A stretch of 64,000 nucleotides of DNA from Saccopteryx bilineata (taxonomy: Eukaryota; Chordata; Mammalia; Chiroptera; Emballonuridae), in NCBI RefSeq assembly GCF_036850765.1, contig NC_089493.1, forward strand, positions 126,362,239-126,426,238. The letters are read 5' to 3'. Positions 23,781 through 35,360 of the stretch are shown one piece after another (position 1 is the stretch's first letter; each line of letters begins with the position of its first letter). Under the pieces are notes generated by a model. It searched no databases. It was given only the letters and a program-made list of their open reading frames with translations, and was not told the DNA's origin. Position numbers and translations under genes: made by a program.

Positions 23781-24399
23781 GATTAAAAGCCTTGAAGCAA
23801 ACTCTTGGCCCATACAGCAAGAATCCATAAAAGAGTAGTGTCCTTAACATGTTCACCAAGTCCAAGTTGGCCCCATCACCATGTCAAATCCCTGAAAAAT
23901 GCAACCCAACCACAATTCAGTCTGTAGGATCTGTCACAGGGAGCAGGAGTCCAGGAAAAGTCCACATCCAGGAAAAGTCCGCATGGCACTGGAATTGTTG
24001 TCACCATTCTATACTTCGCAGCTCATATCCAAGTCCCAGTGACCGCTGCTTCTAGCTGGTAATGATTCAGGTACACTGGAGAAGCCATTTGCAGCATGCG
24101 TGGATATGGAGCTTCTGTTCTCCTCTGCCTGGAGAAATGAGACCAGGTAGCTTTTCCCTGGAGCTCTGCGACTGTGGCATGGTAAAGAGAACCTTGGGAT
24201 ACACTAAGCTGGGTGGCAAAGGTAGATTCATAATAGAAGTTGGCAAAAGGGGGAAAGAGAGCTCTAAATTAGGAGTAGGTCCCAGCCTGAAATATGAGTG
24301 GGGCATTGAGATAGGAGGGATAAAGGAAACACTATTAAGAAAAGCAGCAGAACATAGGACTATCAACACCCACAACAGAGATCTTTGAGGGAAGAATAA
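23781..24399. other. Intergenic stretch, possible retroviral debris
   Basis: Low-copy sequence that may be a decayed continuation of the antisense retroviral material to its right. I see no decisive motif. Confidence 0.3.
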
Positions 24400-24890
24400 A
24401 AAACCTGACTATTCAGGCAAAACAGTTAAGTGGCCCTTGTGCAAATGAGATCAGTTTACCTGCTTCTTGGAAGAAATACCCTAGGCTCGTCCACAGTGTC
24501 ATAGATGGGGCTGACGGCCCTGGGCACCTTCAGCCTTCAGTGGCAAACCCCAGCTTTCTGGGCAAGGTTAGGTCATAGGTGGCTGGAGCAGGGCTGGAAG
24601 AGACTGAACCCTCCCTTAGAGGAGTGAGGGGGAAGCCTACCTTCCAGTGTCCCTGTTTCCTCACAGTAGAGGCATGTAAGCCTGGCAGGCTTTAGCTCAA
24701 TGACCTTCCTTTCCACTATTGAAGCAGGACCCAGATGGCATCCTATGAGACCCCTGTGAGGCGTTGGAGCCTTTAAGGGCATATCCTAAAAGCTGGTAGT
24801 TCCTGTGATCTCTATTGGGCTTTTTCTGCCTCTAGGTATCTTAAAAGCCATGCTCAGAAGATCTCGCTGAGGGGTTTGAGGATCCCCATC
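24400..24890 (-). pseudogene. Possible retroviral gag nucleocapsid remnant (antisense)
   Basis: On the - strand an open stretch (24573-24782) contains CLYCEETGTLEGRLP. Its spacing matches a retroviral zinc knuckle, but the His position reads Thr and the last Cys reads Leu. It lies downstream of integrase remnants on the same strand, which is the wrong order for one intact provirus, so it is a rearranged or separate insertion. Weak evidence. Confidence 0.3.
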
Positions 24891-25099
24891 CGCCTATATA
24901 AATCTTTTCCATATATCTGGAGCTATTTGGAAAAAGACAAAACAGTGTTATTAGCTGGATCTAATAAAGAAGGTAGTAGTTTGCAGGAGAAAAAGATTTG
25001 GTGTCTCCTGTTCATCAGCCTTCAAAAGAAATGTAAAAAAAAAAAATTATTTTTTTTAAGTAAAAAGCATGATATGGTAGACCCGTAGGAGTTCCAGGA

Positions 25100-26292
25100 T
25101 ATGACTACCCCCTTTTAAGTTGTTTTTTTTTAATTGACCTTGAAATGTTTGCTGAGTACACTTTAATAATACCTTAACTTTAAAGATTGTAAGCATGACA
25201 AAATACAGTAAATGCTTTTGCTCCATATGCAGGAGCATTTTCAGTTTAGCCAGTTTAGGAAATCCAATAATAGAACAATGCATACAGACAATGAGCTATA
25301 GCATGCTTAGCAGCCTCTCCTGTTCTGACAGAGGTTACTATAGATGCGGAATATGAAGCCACTGTAATGTGGACATACGACTGTTTGCCAAATGAAGGTA
25401 TATGAGTAACATCCATCGGCCAAAGTTGTCCTGGTAGGTGTCCTTGAGGGTTAACTCCAAATGAGGGGGCAGTATAGGACCCCTTGGATAGGATTTCCCA
25501 ATCTGCCGTGCTGCTTCCCGAGAAAGTTGAAACTGTTTACACCGGGCTGCAGCATTCTGGTGACGACTAGTATGAGACTGACTTGCTCAGTCTGTCATGG
25601 TTGCTCCATATAATTTTCTTTTGGGTAGCTTGATCAACAAGGGCATTACTAGGCCCTGGCCGGTTGGCTCAGCAGCAGAGCATCGGCCTGGCGTGCAGGA
25701 TTCCTGGGCCAGAGCACACAGGAGTAGCGCCCATCTACCTCTCCACCCCTCCCCCTCTCCCTCCTCTCCGCCTCTCTCTTCCCCTCACACAGCCAAGGCT
25801 CCACCGGAGCAAAGCCACCCCGGGAACTAAGGATGGTCCCATGGCCTCTGATTCAGTTGCCAGAATGGCCCTGGTTGCAACAGAGCAACACACCAGATGG
25901 GCAGAGCATTCCCCCCTGGTAGGCATGCCAGGTGGATCCTGGTCAGGCACATGCGGGAGTCTGTCTGCCGCCACCCCATTTCCATCTTCAGAAAAATACA
26001 AAAAACAAATAAATAAAAGAAAAAATACAAAAAAAAAAGAGTTAAAAAAGGGGAGGGGCATTCCTTTGTGTTAAAGCTCCAGGGAGCATGGAGTGAGCTT
26101 GAGTATGTCCTGTGAAACATGGAGCTCTATGTTGACATATAAGTCTTTGAAGAAGGAGGAACTGCTGAAATAGTTCATCAGCAGTTGTCCCTAAGACAGA
26201 AGTCTTTATAGTGGAAACACCATAAGTAAATATTTGCTGTCTGTCTATAGATTAAAGGGGGAATATGGCAAATGCTGAAAAGCCATGATCTT
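25100..26292 (-). pseudogene. Endogenous retrovirus pol remnant, class II-like (RNase H to integrase)
   Basis: Reading right to left on the - strand, the RNase H C-terminal region lies at about 26290-26060 (CFTGHTQAHSMLPGAL). It is interrupted by a SINE at 25651-26055 and resumes with NALVDQATQ at 25650. The integrase N-terminal zinc-binding region, degenerate with a lost Cys, lies at about 25580-25480. The core lies at about 25430-25200 (PMDVTHIPSFGKQSYVHITV, first catalytic Asp kept; the second lies in a block reading TENAPAYGAKAF with Glu in its place). The style resembles betaretrovirus/ERVK-type pol. Several stops and frameshifts are present. It is cut off at 26293 where L1 sequence begins. 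Confidence 0.7.
25651..26055 (+). repeat. tRNA-derived SINE, type A, inserted in the retroviral pol remnant
   Basis: Head AGGCCCTGGCCGGTTGGCTC and a full body with an A-rich tail. The duplication GGGCATT(A/C)CT lies at 25641-25650 and 26056-26065. It splits an RNase H/integrase boundary that can be read across the gap. Confidence 0.92.
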
Positions 26293-26501
26293 TGTGCCCC
26301 TCCCCTCCCCAACCCTCCTTCCTCTCCTCCCCCCACCCTGTAACCCCAACACTGTTGTCCATGTCTTTGAGTCTCATCTTTATGTCCCACCTATGTATGG
26401 AATCATATAGTTCTTAGTTTTTTCTGATTTACTTCTTTCGCTCAGTATAATGTTATCAAGGCCCATCCATGTTGTTGTAAAAGATCCTATGTCATCATTT
26501 C

Positions 26502-28034
26502 TTATGGCTGAGTAGTATTCCATAGTATATATATACCAAAGCTTTTTAATCCACTGTCCTCTGATGGACACTTGGGCTGTTTCCAGATCTTTGCTATTGT
26601 GAACAATGCTGCCATAAACATGGGGGTGCATTTCTTCTTTTCAAACAGTGCTATGGTGTTCTTGGGGTATATTCCTAACAGCGGTATAGCTGGGTCAAAA
26701 GGCAGTTCAATTTTTAACTTCTTGAGGAATCTCCATACTGTTTTCCACAGTGGCTGCACCAGTCTGCATTCCCACCAGCAGTGCAGGAGGATTCCCTTTT
26801 CTCCACATCCTCGCCAGCACTTATTCTGTGTTGTTTTATCGGTGAGCGCCATTCTGACTGGTGTGAGATGGTATCTTATTGTGGTTTTAATTTGCATTTC
26901 TCTAATCATTAGTGATGTTGAACATTTTTTCATATGCCTTTTGGCCATCTGTGTGTCCTCTTTGGAGAAGTGTCTATTCATTTCTTTGGCCCATTTTTGG
27001 ATTGGATTGTTTGTCTTTCTGGTATTAAGTTTTACAAGTTCTTTATAAATTTTGGTTATTAACCCCTTATCAGACGCAATGTGAAATATGTTCTCACATT
27101 GTGTATTTTGTCTTTTTATTCTGTTTTTATTGTCTTTAGCTGTGCAGAAGCTTTTTAGTTTGATAAAGTCCCATTTGTTTATTCTGTCTTTTATTTCACT
27201 TGCCTGTGGAGACAAATCAGCAGATATATTGCTGCGAGAGATGTCAGAGAGCTTACTGCCTATGTTTTCTTCCAAGATGCTTATGGTTTCACAGCTTACA
27301 TTTAAGTCTTTTATCCACTTTGAGTTTATTTTTGTGAGTGGTGTAAGTTGGTAGTCTAGTTTTATTTTTTTGCAGGTAGCTGTCCAATTTTCGCAACACC
27401 ATTTGTTGAAGAGGCTATCTTTACTCCATTGTATTTCCTTACCTCCTTTGTCAAATATCAGTTGTCCATAGAGCTGTGGGTTTATTTCTGGGTTCTCTGT
27501 TCTGTTCCATTGATCTATATACCTGTTCTTATGCCAGTACCATGCTGTTTTGATTACAATGGCCTTATAATATAACTTGATATCCGGAAGTGTGATCCCT
27601 CCTGCTTTATTCTTCCTTTTCAAGATTGCTGAGGCTATTCGTGTTCTCTTTTGGTTCCATATAAATTTTTGGAATATGTGTTCTATGTCTCTGAAGTAAG
27701 TCATTGTTATTTTAATCGGTATTGCATTGAATTTATAAATTGCTTTGGGTAATATAGACATTTTAATGATGTTTCTTCTTCCTAACCATGAGCACGGTGT
27801 ATGCCTCCACTTATTCGTATCTTCCCTGATTTCTTTTATCAATGTCTTATAGTTTTCTGAGCACAAGTCTTTAATCTCCTTGGTTAGATTTATTCCTACG
27901 TACTTTATTTTTTTGGTTGCAATGGTAAAGGGGATTGATTCCTTGATTTCTCTTTCTGACAGTTCATTATTAGTGTATAAAAATGCCTCTGATTTGAGTA
28001 TTGATTTTATATCCTGCCACATTGCCGAATTCAT
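26502..28034 (-). pseudogene. L1 ORF2 C-terminal two-thirds, 510-codon open segment
   Basis: The longest open frame in the window. It covers the region after the RT palm, the thumb and the Cys-rich C-terminal domain: [35 protein letters not shown], a [18 protein letters not shown]ys-rich motif, then PLLGIYPKN. The RT catalytic box upstream, in the overlapping segment 27970-28440, still reads FADD. This is the best preserved L1 protein piece here, but as an inverted and truncated copy it cannot act on its own. Confidence 0.85.
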
Positions 28035-28338
28035 TTATCAGGTCTAGTAGTTTTTTGACTAAGGCTTTAGGGTTTTCTATGTACAATATCATATCATCTG
28101 CAAATAATGACAGTTTTACTTCTTCTTTTCCAATTTGGATGCCTTTTATTTCTTTTTTTTGTCTGATTGCTGTGACTAGGACTTCCAGAACTATGTTGAA
28201 TAAGAGTGGTGAAAGGGGGCACCCCTGCCTTGTTCCTGATCTTAAGGGGATTGCTTTTAATTTTTGCCCATTGAGTATGATATTGGCTGTGGGCTTGTCA
28301 TAGATGGCTTTATCATGTTGAGGTATATTCCCTGTATG

Positions 28339-29096
28339 AAAACCTAAATAAAGAGATAACAAATATAAAAAAGGACATTGAAGTAATAAAAAAGAATCAG
28401 TCAGAAATGACAAATACAATATCTGAAATAAAGAATACAACAGAAGGAATTAAAAGCAGGATGGATGAAGCAGAGAATAAAATCAGCGAGTTAGAGGACA
28501 CGATAAATAAAGGCATGGAAGCAGAGCAGAAAAAAGAAGAGAGACTCAAAAAGTCTGAGGAAACTCTGAGAGAGCTCTGTGACAACATAAAGAGAAACAA
28601 CATCCGCATCATAGGGGTTCCTGAAGAAGAAGAGAAAGAACAAGGGATAGAGACTTTGTTCAAACAAATCATAGCAGAAAACTTCCCCCAATTAAGGCAG
28701 GAAAACATTTCACATGTTCAGGAAGCATAGAGAACTCCATTAAGGAGAAACCCAAAGAAACCAACACCAAGACACATCATAATTAAAATACCAAAGCTAA
28801 GTGATAAAGAGAAGATATTAAAAGCTGCTAGAGAAAAAAAGACTATCACCTACAAAGGAGCCCCCGTAAGGATGACTTCTGACTTCTCAACAGAAACACT
28901 TGAGGCCAGAAGGGAATGGCAAGAAATATTCAAAGTAATGCAGAACAAGAACCTACAACCAAGACTACTCTATCCAGCAAGGCTATCATTTAAAATGGAA
29001 GGAGAAATAAAAAGCTTTACAGACAAAAAAAAAAAACTCAAGGAATTCACTGCAACCAAACCAAGGCTGCAAGAAATGCTAAGGGACCTGTTGTAA
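28339..29096 (+). pseudogene. Inverted L1 piece: ORF1 (5'-truncated)
   Basis: Open segments at 28407-28730 and 28872-29096 carry the ORF1 coiled coil ([20 protein letters not shown]), the RNA-binding region (RIIGVPEEEEKEQGIETLFK) and the C-terminal domain (QNKNLQPRLLYPARLSFKME, ending LRDLL and a stop). It is truncated at its 5' end by the inversion junction and has one frameshift or stop in the middle. Confidence 0.82.
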
Positions 29097-29154
29097 ACAG
29101 ATCAAAGGAAAAAAAGAATACAAGAAAAGAGGAATACAGTTTTAAAGAAAAAAA

Positions 29155-31425
29155 TTGGCAATAAACAATTACATATCAGTAATAACCTTAAATGTTAATG
29201 GATTAAATGATCCGATCAAGAGACATAGGGTAGCTGTGTGGATAAGAAAACAGGACCCATACATATGCTGTCTACAAGAGACACACCTTAAATCAAAAGA
29301 TGCATACAGACTGAAGATAAAAGGATGGAAAAATTATTTCATGCAAATGGAAATGAAAAAAAAGCTGGGGTAGCAATACTTATATCAGACAAAATGGACT
29401 TTAAAACAAAGACCATAGTTAGAGATAAATAAGGTCACTACATAATGATAAAGGGAGCAATCCAAAAGGAAGATATAACCATTATAAATATCTACGCACC
29501 TAATATAGGAGCACCTAAATATATAAAGCAGACTTTGATGGACTTAAAGGGTGAGATCAACAGCAATACTATAATAGTAGGGGATTTCAATACCCCATTA
29601 ACATCATTAGATAGATCCTCAAGAAAGAAAATTAACAAAGAAACAGCAGACTTAAAGGACATATTAGATCAACTCAATTTAATATATATCTTCAGAACCT
29701 TTCACCCTTAAACAGCAGCATATACATTCTTTTTTTTTTTTTTTTTTTTTTTTGTATTTTTCCGAAGCTGGAAACAGGGAGAGACAGTCAGACAGACTCC
29801 CGCATGCGCCCAACCGGGATCCACTCGGCACGCCCACCAGGGGGCAATGCTCTGCTCACCAGGGGGTGATGCTCTGCCCCTCCGGGGCGTCGCTCTGCCA
29901 CGACCAGAGCCACTGTAGCACCTGGGGCAGAGGCCAAGGAGCCATCCCCAGCGCCCGGGCCATCTCTGCTCCAATGGAGCCTCGGCTGTGGGAGGGGAAG
30001 AGAGAGACAGAGAGGAAGGAGGGGGTAGGGGTGGAGAAGCAAATGGGCGCCTCTCCTATGTGCCCTGGCCGGGAATCGAACCCGGGTCCCCCGCACACCG
30101 GGCCAACGCTCTACCGCTGAGCCAACCGGCCAGGGCCAACATATACATTCTTTTCAAATGCTCATGGTACATTCTCTAGAATAGACCACATGTTAGGGCA
30201 CAAAAGTGGTCTCAATAAATTTAAGAAGATTGAAATCATATCGAGCACTTTCTCTGATCACAATGGCATTAAACTAGAAATCAACCACAATAGAAAAATT
30301 GAAAAACATTTAAACACTTGGAAACTAAATAGCATGTTATTAAATAATGAATGGGTTAACATTGAGATCAAAGAAGAAATTAAAAAATTCCTAGAAACAA
30401 ACGATAATGAGCATACATCAACTCAAAATTTATCGGACACAGCAAAAGCAGTCCTGAGAGGGAAGTTTATACCATTACAGGCATACTTCAAGAAGCTAGA
30501 AAAAGCTCAAATAAACAACTTAACCCTGCATCTAAAAGAACTAGAAAAAGAACAGCAAGTAAAGCCCAGAGCTAGTAGAAGAAAGGAAATAATAAAGATC
30601 AGAGCAGAAATAAATGACATAGAGGCTAAAGAAACAATACAGAGGATCAATGAAACCAGGACCTGGTTCTTTGAAAAGGTAAACAAGATCGATGAACCTT
30701 TAACGAGACTCATCAAGGAAAAAAATAGAGAGGACTCAAATAAATAAAATTAGAAATGAGAGTGGAGAAATAACAACTGACACAACAGAAATACAAAATA
30801 TTGTAAGAAAATACTATGAAGAACTGAACGCCAAAAAACTAGACAACCTAGATGAAATGGACAAATTCCTTGAATCATATAATCTTCCAAAAATCAATCT
30901 GGAAGAATCAGAAAACCTAAACAGACCAATTACAACAAATGAGATTGAAACAGCTGTCAAAAAACTCCCAAAAAAGAAAAGTCCTGGGCCTGATGGCTTC
31001 ACAAGTGAATTCTACCAAATATTCAAAGAAGAACTAACTCCTATCCTTTTCAAACTATTTCAAAAAATTCAAGAGGAAGGAAGACTTCCAAAGTCCTTTT
31101 ATGAGGCGAGCATAATTCTGATTCCAAAACCAGGCAAAGACAACACAAAAAAAGAAAATTATAGGCCAATATCCCTGATGAACTTAGATGCAAAAATCCT
31201 CAACAAAATATTAGCAAACTGGATCCAGCAATATATGAAAAAAATCATACACCATGATCAAGTAGGATTTATTCTTAGGAGGCAAGGCTGGTACAATATT
31301 CGCAAATCAATCAATGTGATTCATCACATAAACAAAAGAAAGGAGAAAAACCACATGATAATTTCAATAGATGCAGAAAAAGCATTTGATAAAATCCAGC
31401 ACCCATTCATGATCAAAACTCTCAA
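29155..31425 (+). pseudogene. Inverted L1 piece: ORF2 endonuclease and RT N-terminus
   Basis: Endonuclease motifs LNVNGLNDPIKRHR, CCLQETHL and VGDFNTPLTSLDRS lie in 29155-29711. The frame is broken by a SINE at 29730-30137, resumes at 30190-30747, and the RT fingers are in 30857-31438 ([55 protein letters not shown]). The usual ATG position reads TTG. It ends at the twin-priming breakpoint just before the FADD region. Confidence 0.85.
29730..30137 (-). repeat. tRNA-derived SINE, type A (antisense), in L1 ORF2
   Basis: A poly(T) of about 24, then the antisense body, ending GGCCAGGGCC. Flanking copies A(G/A)CATATACATTC lie at 29717-29729 and 30138-30150 (one mismatch). The body carries a local duplication (CACCAGGGGGCAATGCTCTG and CACCAGGGGGTGATGCTCTG). 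Confidence 0.94.
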
Positions 31426-31868
31426 GGCCATTTTTTAAAGATGAAGTTTGTATACAGTGAAATGTACTTAAATGTATAATTGATTAATTTTGAAAATATA
31501 ATCAACATCTCAAGAGAAAAAAACATTTTAATTACTTCAGAATAGGTCTTCTGGTTGATCCTTGTCCCTCTCCTAAGAGCAACTTTTGTTTATTTGTTTG
31601 TTTTATTTGTTTGTTAGAACAACTCTGGAAATTAAAATTCGAATTTATTGTTGGACAACATTGTTTCACACATAAATCAAAAAGTCCAAAATAAGAAAAA
31701 TTAAACAGCAACTTCATAGACCAAAATAAGGAAGAAAAAAAATAAACCTTTTCTCTTTGGCCTTTTAGCCCTCTCATACAAAGGAACTGCTATAGCACAG
31801 CTAAGCACATACACAAAGGAAGTGAATGGGGCTCTGAATAAGATTGTTTTGTTGTAGTTGTAGCTGCC
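31426..31868. other. Non-L1 flank between the inverted L1 and the PTMA pseudogene
   Basis: AT-rich, resembling old repeat sequence (GTATACAGTGAAATGTACTTA). No gene is visible. Confidence 0.4.
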
Positions 31869-32520
31869 TTTTTTTTGTTAATTTTTTTTACAAGGTTATC
31901 TTTTCTCCTTTGAGATTATAATGAACATGGTCACACAAAAAGTAAGTCAGAGTAGAACGGGCTGGTTTGGTCATCCGGAGATCATTATAAAGGGCTGAAC
32001 CCTAACAATATGCACAAAAAATATGAAATGTAAATTTTAAAAATACAAAGAAATTTGCAGGGGGTGGTGGGGCGACTCTTTACTGAAGGTGACCACTTTC
32101 AGATTCTGAGCCGGGAAGTGGAGGGTAAATAGGTCACGCAGCCTTTCTATTTTTAAGTTTAACTTTTCTTTTTTTGCTGTTTATTCCCCTCCTCATGGTG
32201 TGAGCATCTTCACCCTTATTATCTTCAGCTGCCCGCTTGCCCGTAGCTGCCTCAGCCCCCTCATCTCCATCTCCAACCTCTTCCTCACCATCACAGTCCT
32301 CCTCTTCCTCTTCCTCTCCTCCTTCCTCCCCCTCTTCATCCACCTCCCCGTCAGCCTTCTGCTCCCTGTTTCCCTCAGCACTCCCTTTAGCAGGTGCGTC
32401 TCTTCCATTCTCTGCCTCCTCCACAAAATCCTTCTTCCCTCTGGAGTCCTAGTGGTGATTGGGGCGCTGATGTCCACACCGCGATTGACAGGTGGGGCAC
32501 GCAGTTGACCTGAGGGAGTG
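31869..32520 (-). pseudogene. PTMA: Prothymosin alpha processed pseudogene (antisense)
   Basis: The - strand encodes a very acidic prothymosin-type protein: EEAENGRDAPAKG, then GEVDEEGEEGGEEEEEEDCDG and ATGKRAAEDNKGED. It is intronless and has poly(T) at 31869-31890, consistent with a reverse-transcribed mRNA tail, and 3' UTR-like sequence up to about 32180. The initiator position (32491-32489) reads CTG instead of ATG. A one-base frameshift lies between the VDIS and VEEAENG regions, and the normal stop context has drifted. The 5' boundary is uncertain. Confidence 0.85.
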
Positions 32521-33189
32521 GATCAAAAAGAAAGTGGGAGTCTGTGACTTTTCAGGTGGCTTCCCCAGAGAGCGACACAGGGACAGGCAGAGGTGGCTTT
32601 GCAGAGCGGCTACTTCTGTAGTTTCTTTTACCATTGATTAATTTGGTCTATTCTGGAACTTTTTATATAGAACAATAAAGTATGTACTTTTTTGTATTGA
32701 GCTTCTTTTAACCTACGTAATGTTTTTGAGAATCACCATATTGCTTCATGTATAACTAACTGGGTTTTTTTTATTGACTAGTATGAAGATATCACATTCC
32801 AATGGGGTGTCTCAAACTTGTGGCTATTATAAAGGGAGACATTTTTACACAAATCTTTTTGTGCTGTTGAACTGCTAGGTAATAGAACAGTTTTAACTTT
32901 ACCTATAAAAGGAACTGCCATAGATTTTGTCAAAGCAGAGGTTTAATTTTGCCCTCCCTCCAGCGACGTGTGAAGACTCCACCCTTTGCCAGCATTTATT
33001 GTTTAAGTCCTTTTTTATTGTTAGCTATTCTGGTGGGGTTTTTTCAGCCATCTCCTTGCTGCTTTAACTTTATTTTTTCTGATGTCTAATGATGTTGATC
33101 ACATGTTTACATGGTTTTGGGTCATTTTTATATCTTCTTTTGTGACTTAACTACTCAGGTTTGTTGTCTATTTCTTTTATTTTTAAATT
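32521..33189 (-). repeat. Old L1 ORF2 C-terminal/3' fragment (antisense), low confidence
   Basis: Blocks such as CCCTTTGCCAGCATTTATTG, GCTATTCTGGTGGGG and TAATGATGTTGATCACATG follow the order of antisense L1 ORF2 C-terminal sequence, strongly diverged. The first 120 bp (to about 32640) show nothing I recognise. Confidence 0.45.
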
Positions 33190-33431
33190 GAATTTATTGG
33201 TGTACCACTGGTTAACAAAATTATACAGGCTTCAGGCGCCCAATTCTACAACACATCACACACCATATTGCATATTCACCTCCCACCCACATCAAACCTT
33301 CATCTGTCACTATTTATCCCTCCTTCACCCCCTCTACCTCCCCGCCACCACCCCACATCCCTCCCCTGGATAGTCACCACATTGCTGTCTGTGCCCATAA
33401 ATTTTTTTCTCTCATTTTTGGCCATTTCGTC

Positions 33432-33603
33432 TTTTTTTTTTTTAATTCATTTTAGAGAGGAGAGAGAGAAGGGCCGCGGTACGGGGGAGGAGCAGGAAGC
33501 ATCAACTCTCATATGTGCCTTGACCAGGTGAGCCTGGGGTTTTAAACCGGTGACCTCAGCATTCCAAGTCGATGCTTTATCCACTGCGCCACCACAGGTC
33601 AGG
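33432..33603 (-). repeat. tRNA-derived SINE, type B short form (antisense)
   Basis: Poly(T), GAGAGAG run, then GTGCCTTGACCAGGTGAGCC and CCACTGCGCCACCACAGGTC, the reverse of the type B head. Imperfect flanking repeats (ATTTTTGGCCATTT and ATTTTTGGTCCATTT). Confidence 0.88.
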
Positions 33604-33923
33604 ATTTTTGGTCCATTTTTAATCTAATTGTTTGTGTTGAGTTTTATAACTTCTTTATAAATTTTGGATATTAATCCCTTATCAAATGTATCGATGAATA
33701 TGTTCTCCCTTTCAGTGGATTGTCTTTTCATTTTGTTGATGGTTTTCTTTGCTGTGCAGAGACTTTTTAGTTTGATGTGGTCTTCCCGTTTATCTTTTCT
33801 CTTGTTTTCTTTGCCCAAAGAGATATAGCTGAAAAAAATATTGCTACAAGAAATGTTTGAGATTTTACTGCCTAAGTATTTACCCAGTATTTCTATAATT
33901 TTGAGTTTAATATTTAAGTCTTT

Positions 33924-34300
33924 TTCTTTTTTTTTTTTTTTTTTGTATTTTTCCGAAGTTGGAAATGGGAGGCAGACAGACTCCCACATGCACCCGACCG
34001 GGATCCATCTGGCATGCCCACCAGGGGGCGACACTCCGCCCATCCGGGGTACCGCTCTGTTGCAACCAGAGCCATTCTAGTGCCTGAGGCAGAGGCCATA
34101 GAGCCATCCCCAGCGCCCAGGCCATCTCTGCTCCAGTGGAGCCTCAGCTGTAGGAGGGGAAGAGAGAGACAGAGAGAAAGGAGAGGAGGAAGAGTGGAGA
34201 AGCAGATGGGCGCTTCTCCTGTGTGCCCTGAACAGGAATCGAAGCCGGGACTCCTGCATGCCAGGCCGATGCTTTACCACTGAGCCAACCGGCCAGGGCC
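33924..34300 (-). repeat. tRNA-derived SINE, type A (antisense), 15-bp perfect duplication
   Basis: Poly(T), antisense body, ending CCGGCCAGGGCC. AATATTTAAGTCTTT is identical at 33909-33923 and 34301-34315. Inserted in L1 ORF2. Confidence 0.96.
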
Positions 34301-34993
34301 AATATTTAAGTCTTTAATCCATTTTCAGTTTATTCTTATAAGTGATGTAAGAAGGTGGTCTAGTTTCATTTTTTTTCACTTATCTGTCCAATTTTCCCAA
34401 CACTACTTATTGAATAGACTGTCTTACCTCACTGTATATTTTTGCTTCCTTTTCAAGTATTAATTGACCATATAGGCGTGGATTGATTTCTAGGTTCTCT
34501 ATTCTATTCCACTGATCTATATGTCTCTATTTGTGCCAGTACCATGCTGTTTTGATTACTATGGCTTTCTAGTATAGTTTGATATCAGGTAGCATGATTC
34601 CTCCACCTTTGTTCTTCTTTCTCAAGCTTTCTGTGGCTATTTGCAGTCTTTTGTGGTTCCATATAAGTTTTTGGAATATTTGCTCTACTTCTGTGAAATA
34701 ACACCATTCGAATCTTGATAAAAATTGCATTGAATTTATAGATTGCTTTGGGTAATATGGATATTTTGGTGATGTTAATTCTTTCTATCAATGAACACAA
34801 TATATACTTTCACTAATTTGTATCTTCTTCGATTTCTTTCTTCAGTGTTTTATAATTTCCTGAGTACAGGTCTTTTACACTCTTGTTAAATTTATTCCTA
34901 AGTGTTTTATTCTTTTTGAAGTAATTGTGAATGGAATTGTTTTCTTAGTTTCCCTTTCTGATAGTTCATTATTGGTATATAAAAATGCAACTG

Positions 34994-35360
34994 GGCCCTG
35001 GCCAGTTGGCTCAGTGGTAGAGTGTCGGCCTGGTGTGCTGAAGTCCTGGGTTCGATTCCCGGCCAGGGCACACAGGAGAGGCGCCCATCTGCTTCTCCAC
35101 CCCTCCCCCTCTCCTTCCTCTCTGTCTCTCTCTTCCCCTCCTGCAGCCGAGGTTCCATTGGAGCAAAAGATGGCCCGGGCGCTGGGGATGGCTCCTTGGC
35201 CTCTGCCCCAGGCGCTAGAGTGGCTCTGGTCGCAACAGAGCGACGCCCCGGAGGGGCAGAGCATCGCCCCCTGGTGGGTGTGCCAGGTGGATCCCGGTCA
35301 GGCGCATGCGGGAGTCTGTCTGACTGCCTCCCCATTTCCAGCTTCAGAAAAATACAAAAA
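34994..35360 (+). repeat. tRNA-derived SINE, type A, in L1 ORF2
   Basis: Head GGCCCTGGCCAGTTGGCTCA, full body and A-tail. The duplication AAAAATGCAACTG lies at 34980-34992 and at about 35359-35371. The body is close to consensus, suggesting a fairly recent insertion. Confidence 0.95.

Larger units (their letters stand above)
26294..31425 (-). mobile_element. L1 insertion with twin-priming (5' inversion) structure
   Basis: Two L1 pieces lie head to head. 26294-28338 is in - orientation (RT palm to 3' UTR). 28339-31425 is in + orientation (ORF1 to RT fingers). In the L1 coordinate frame, judged from the copy at 41.7-48.0 kb, the outer end of the + piece stops at GATCAAAACTCT and the - piece starts about 10-15 bp further downstream (ATACAGGGAATATACC). 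That is the signature of twin priming. The 3' end lacks a poly(A) and stops in the 3' UTR at GGCACAA, so the terminus has been lost. Confidence 0.85.

Noticed and set aside
26572..27354. ORFs of 158 and 88 codons on the + strand
   Set aside because: Mirror frames of the L1 ORF2 on the - strand, hydrophobic because the sense strand is A-rich.
32200..32508. 102-codon leucine/serine-rich ORF on the + strand
   Set aside because: It is the antisense of the acidic prothymosin alpha pseudogene.
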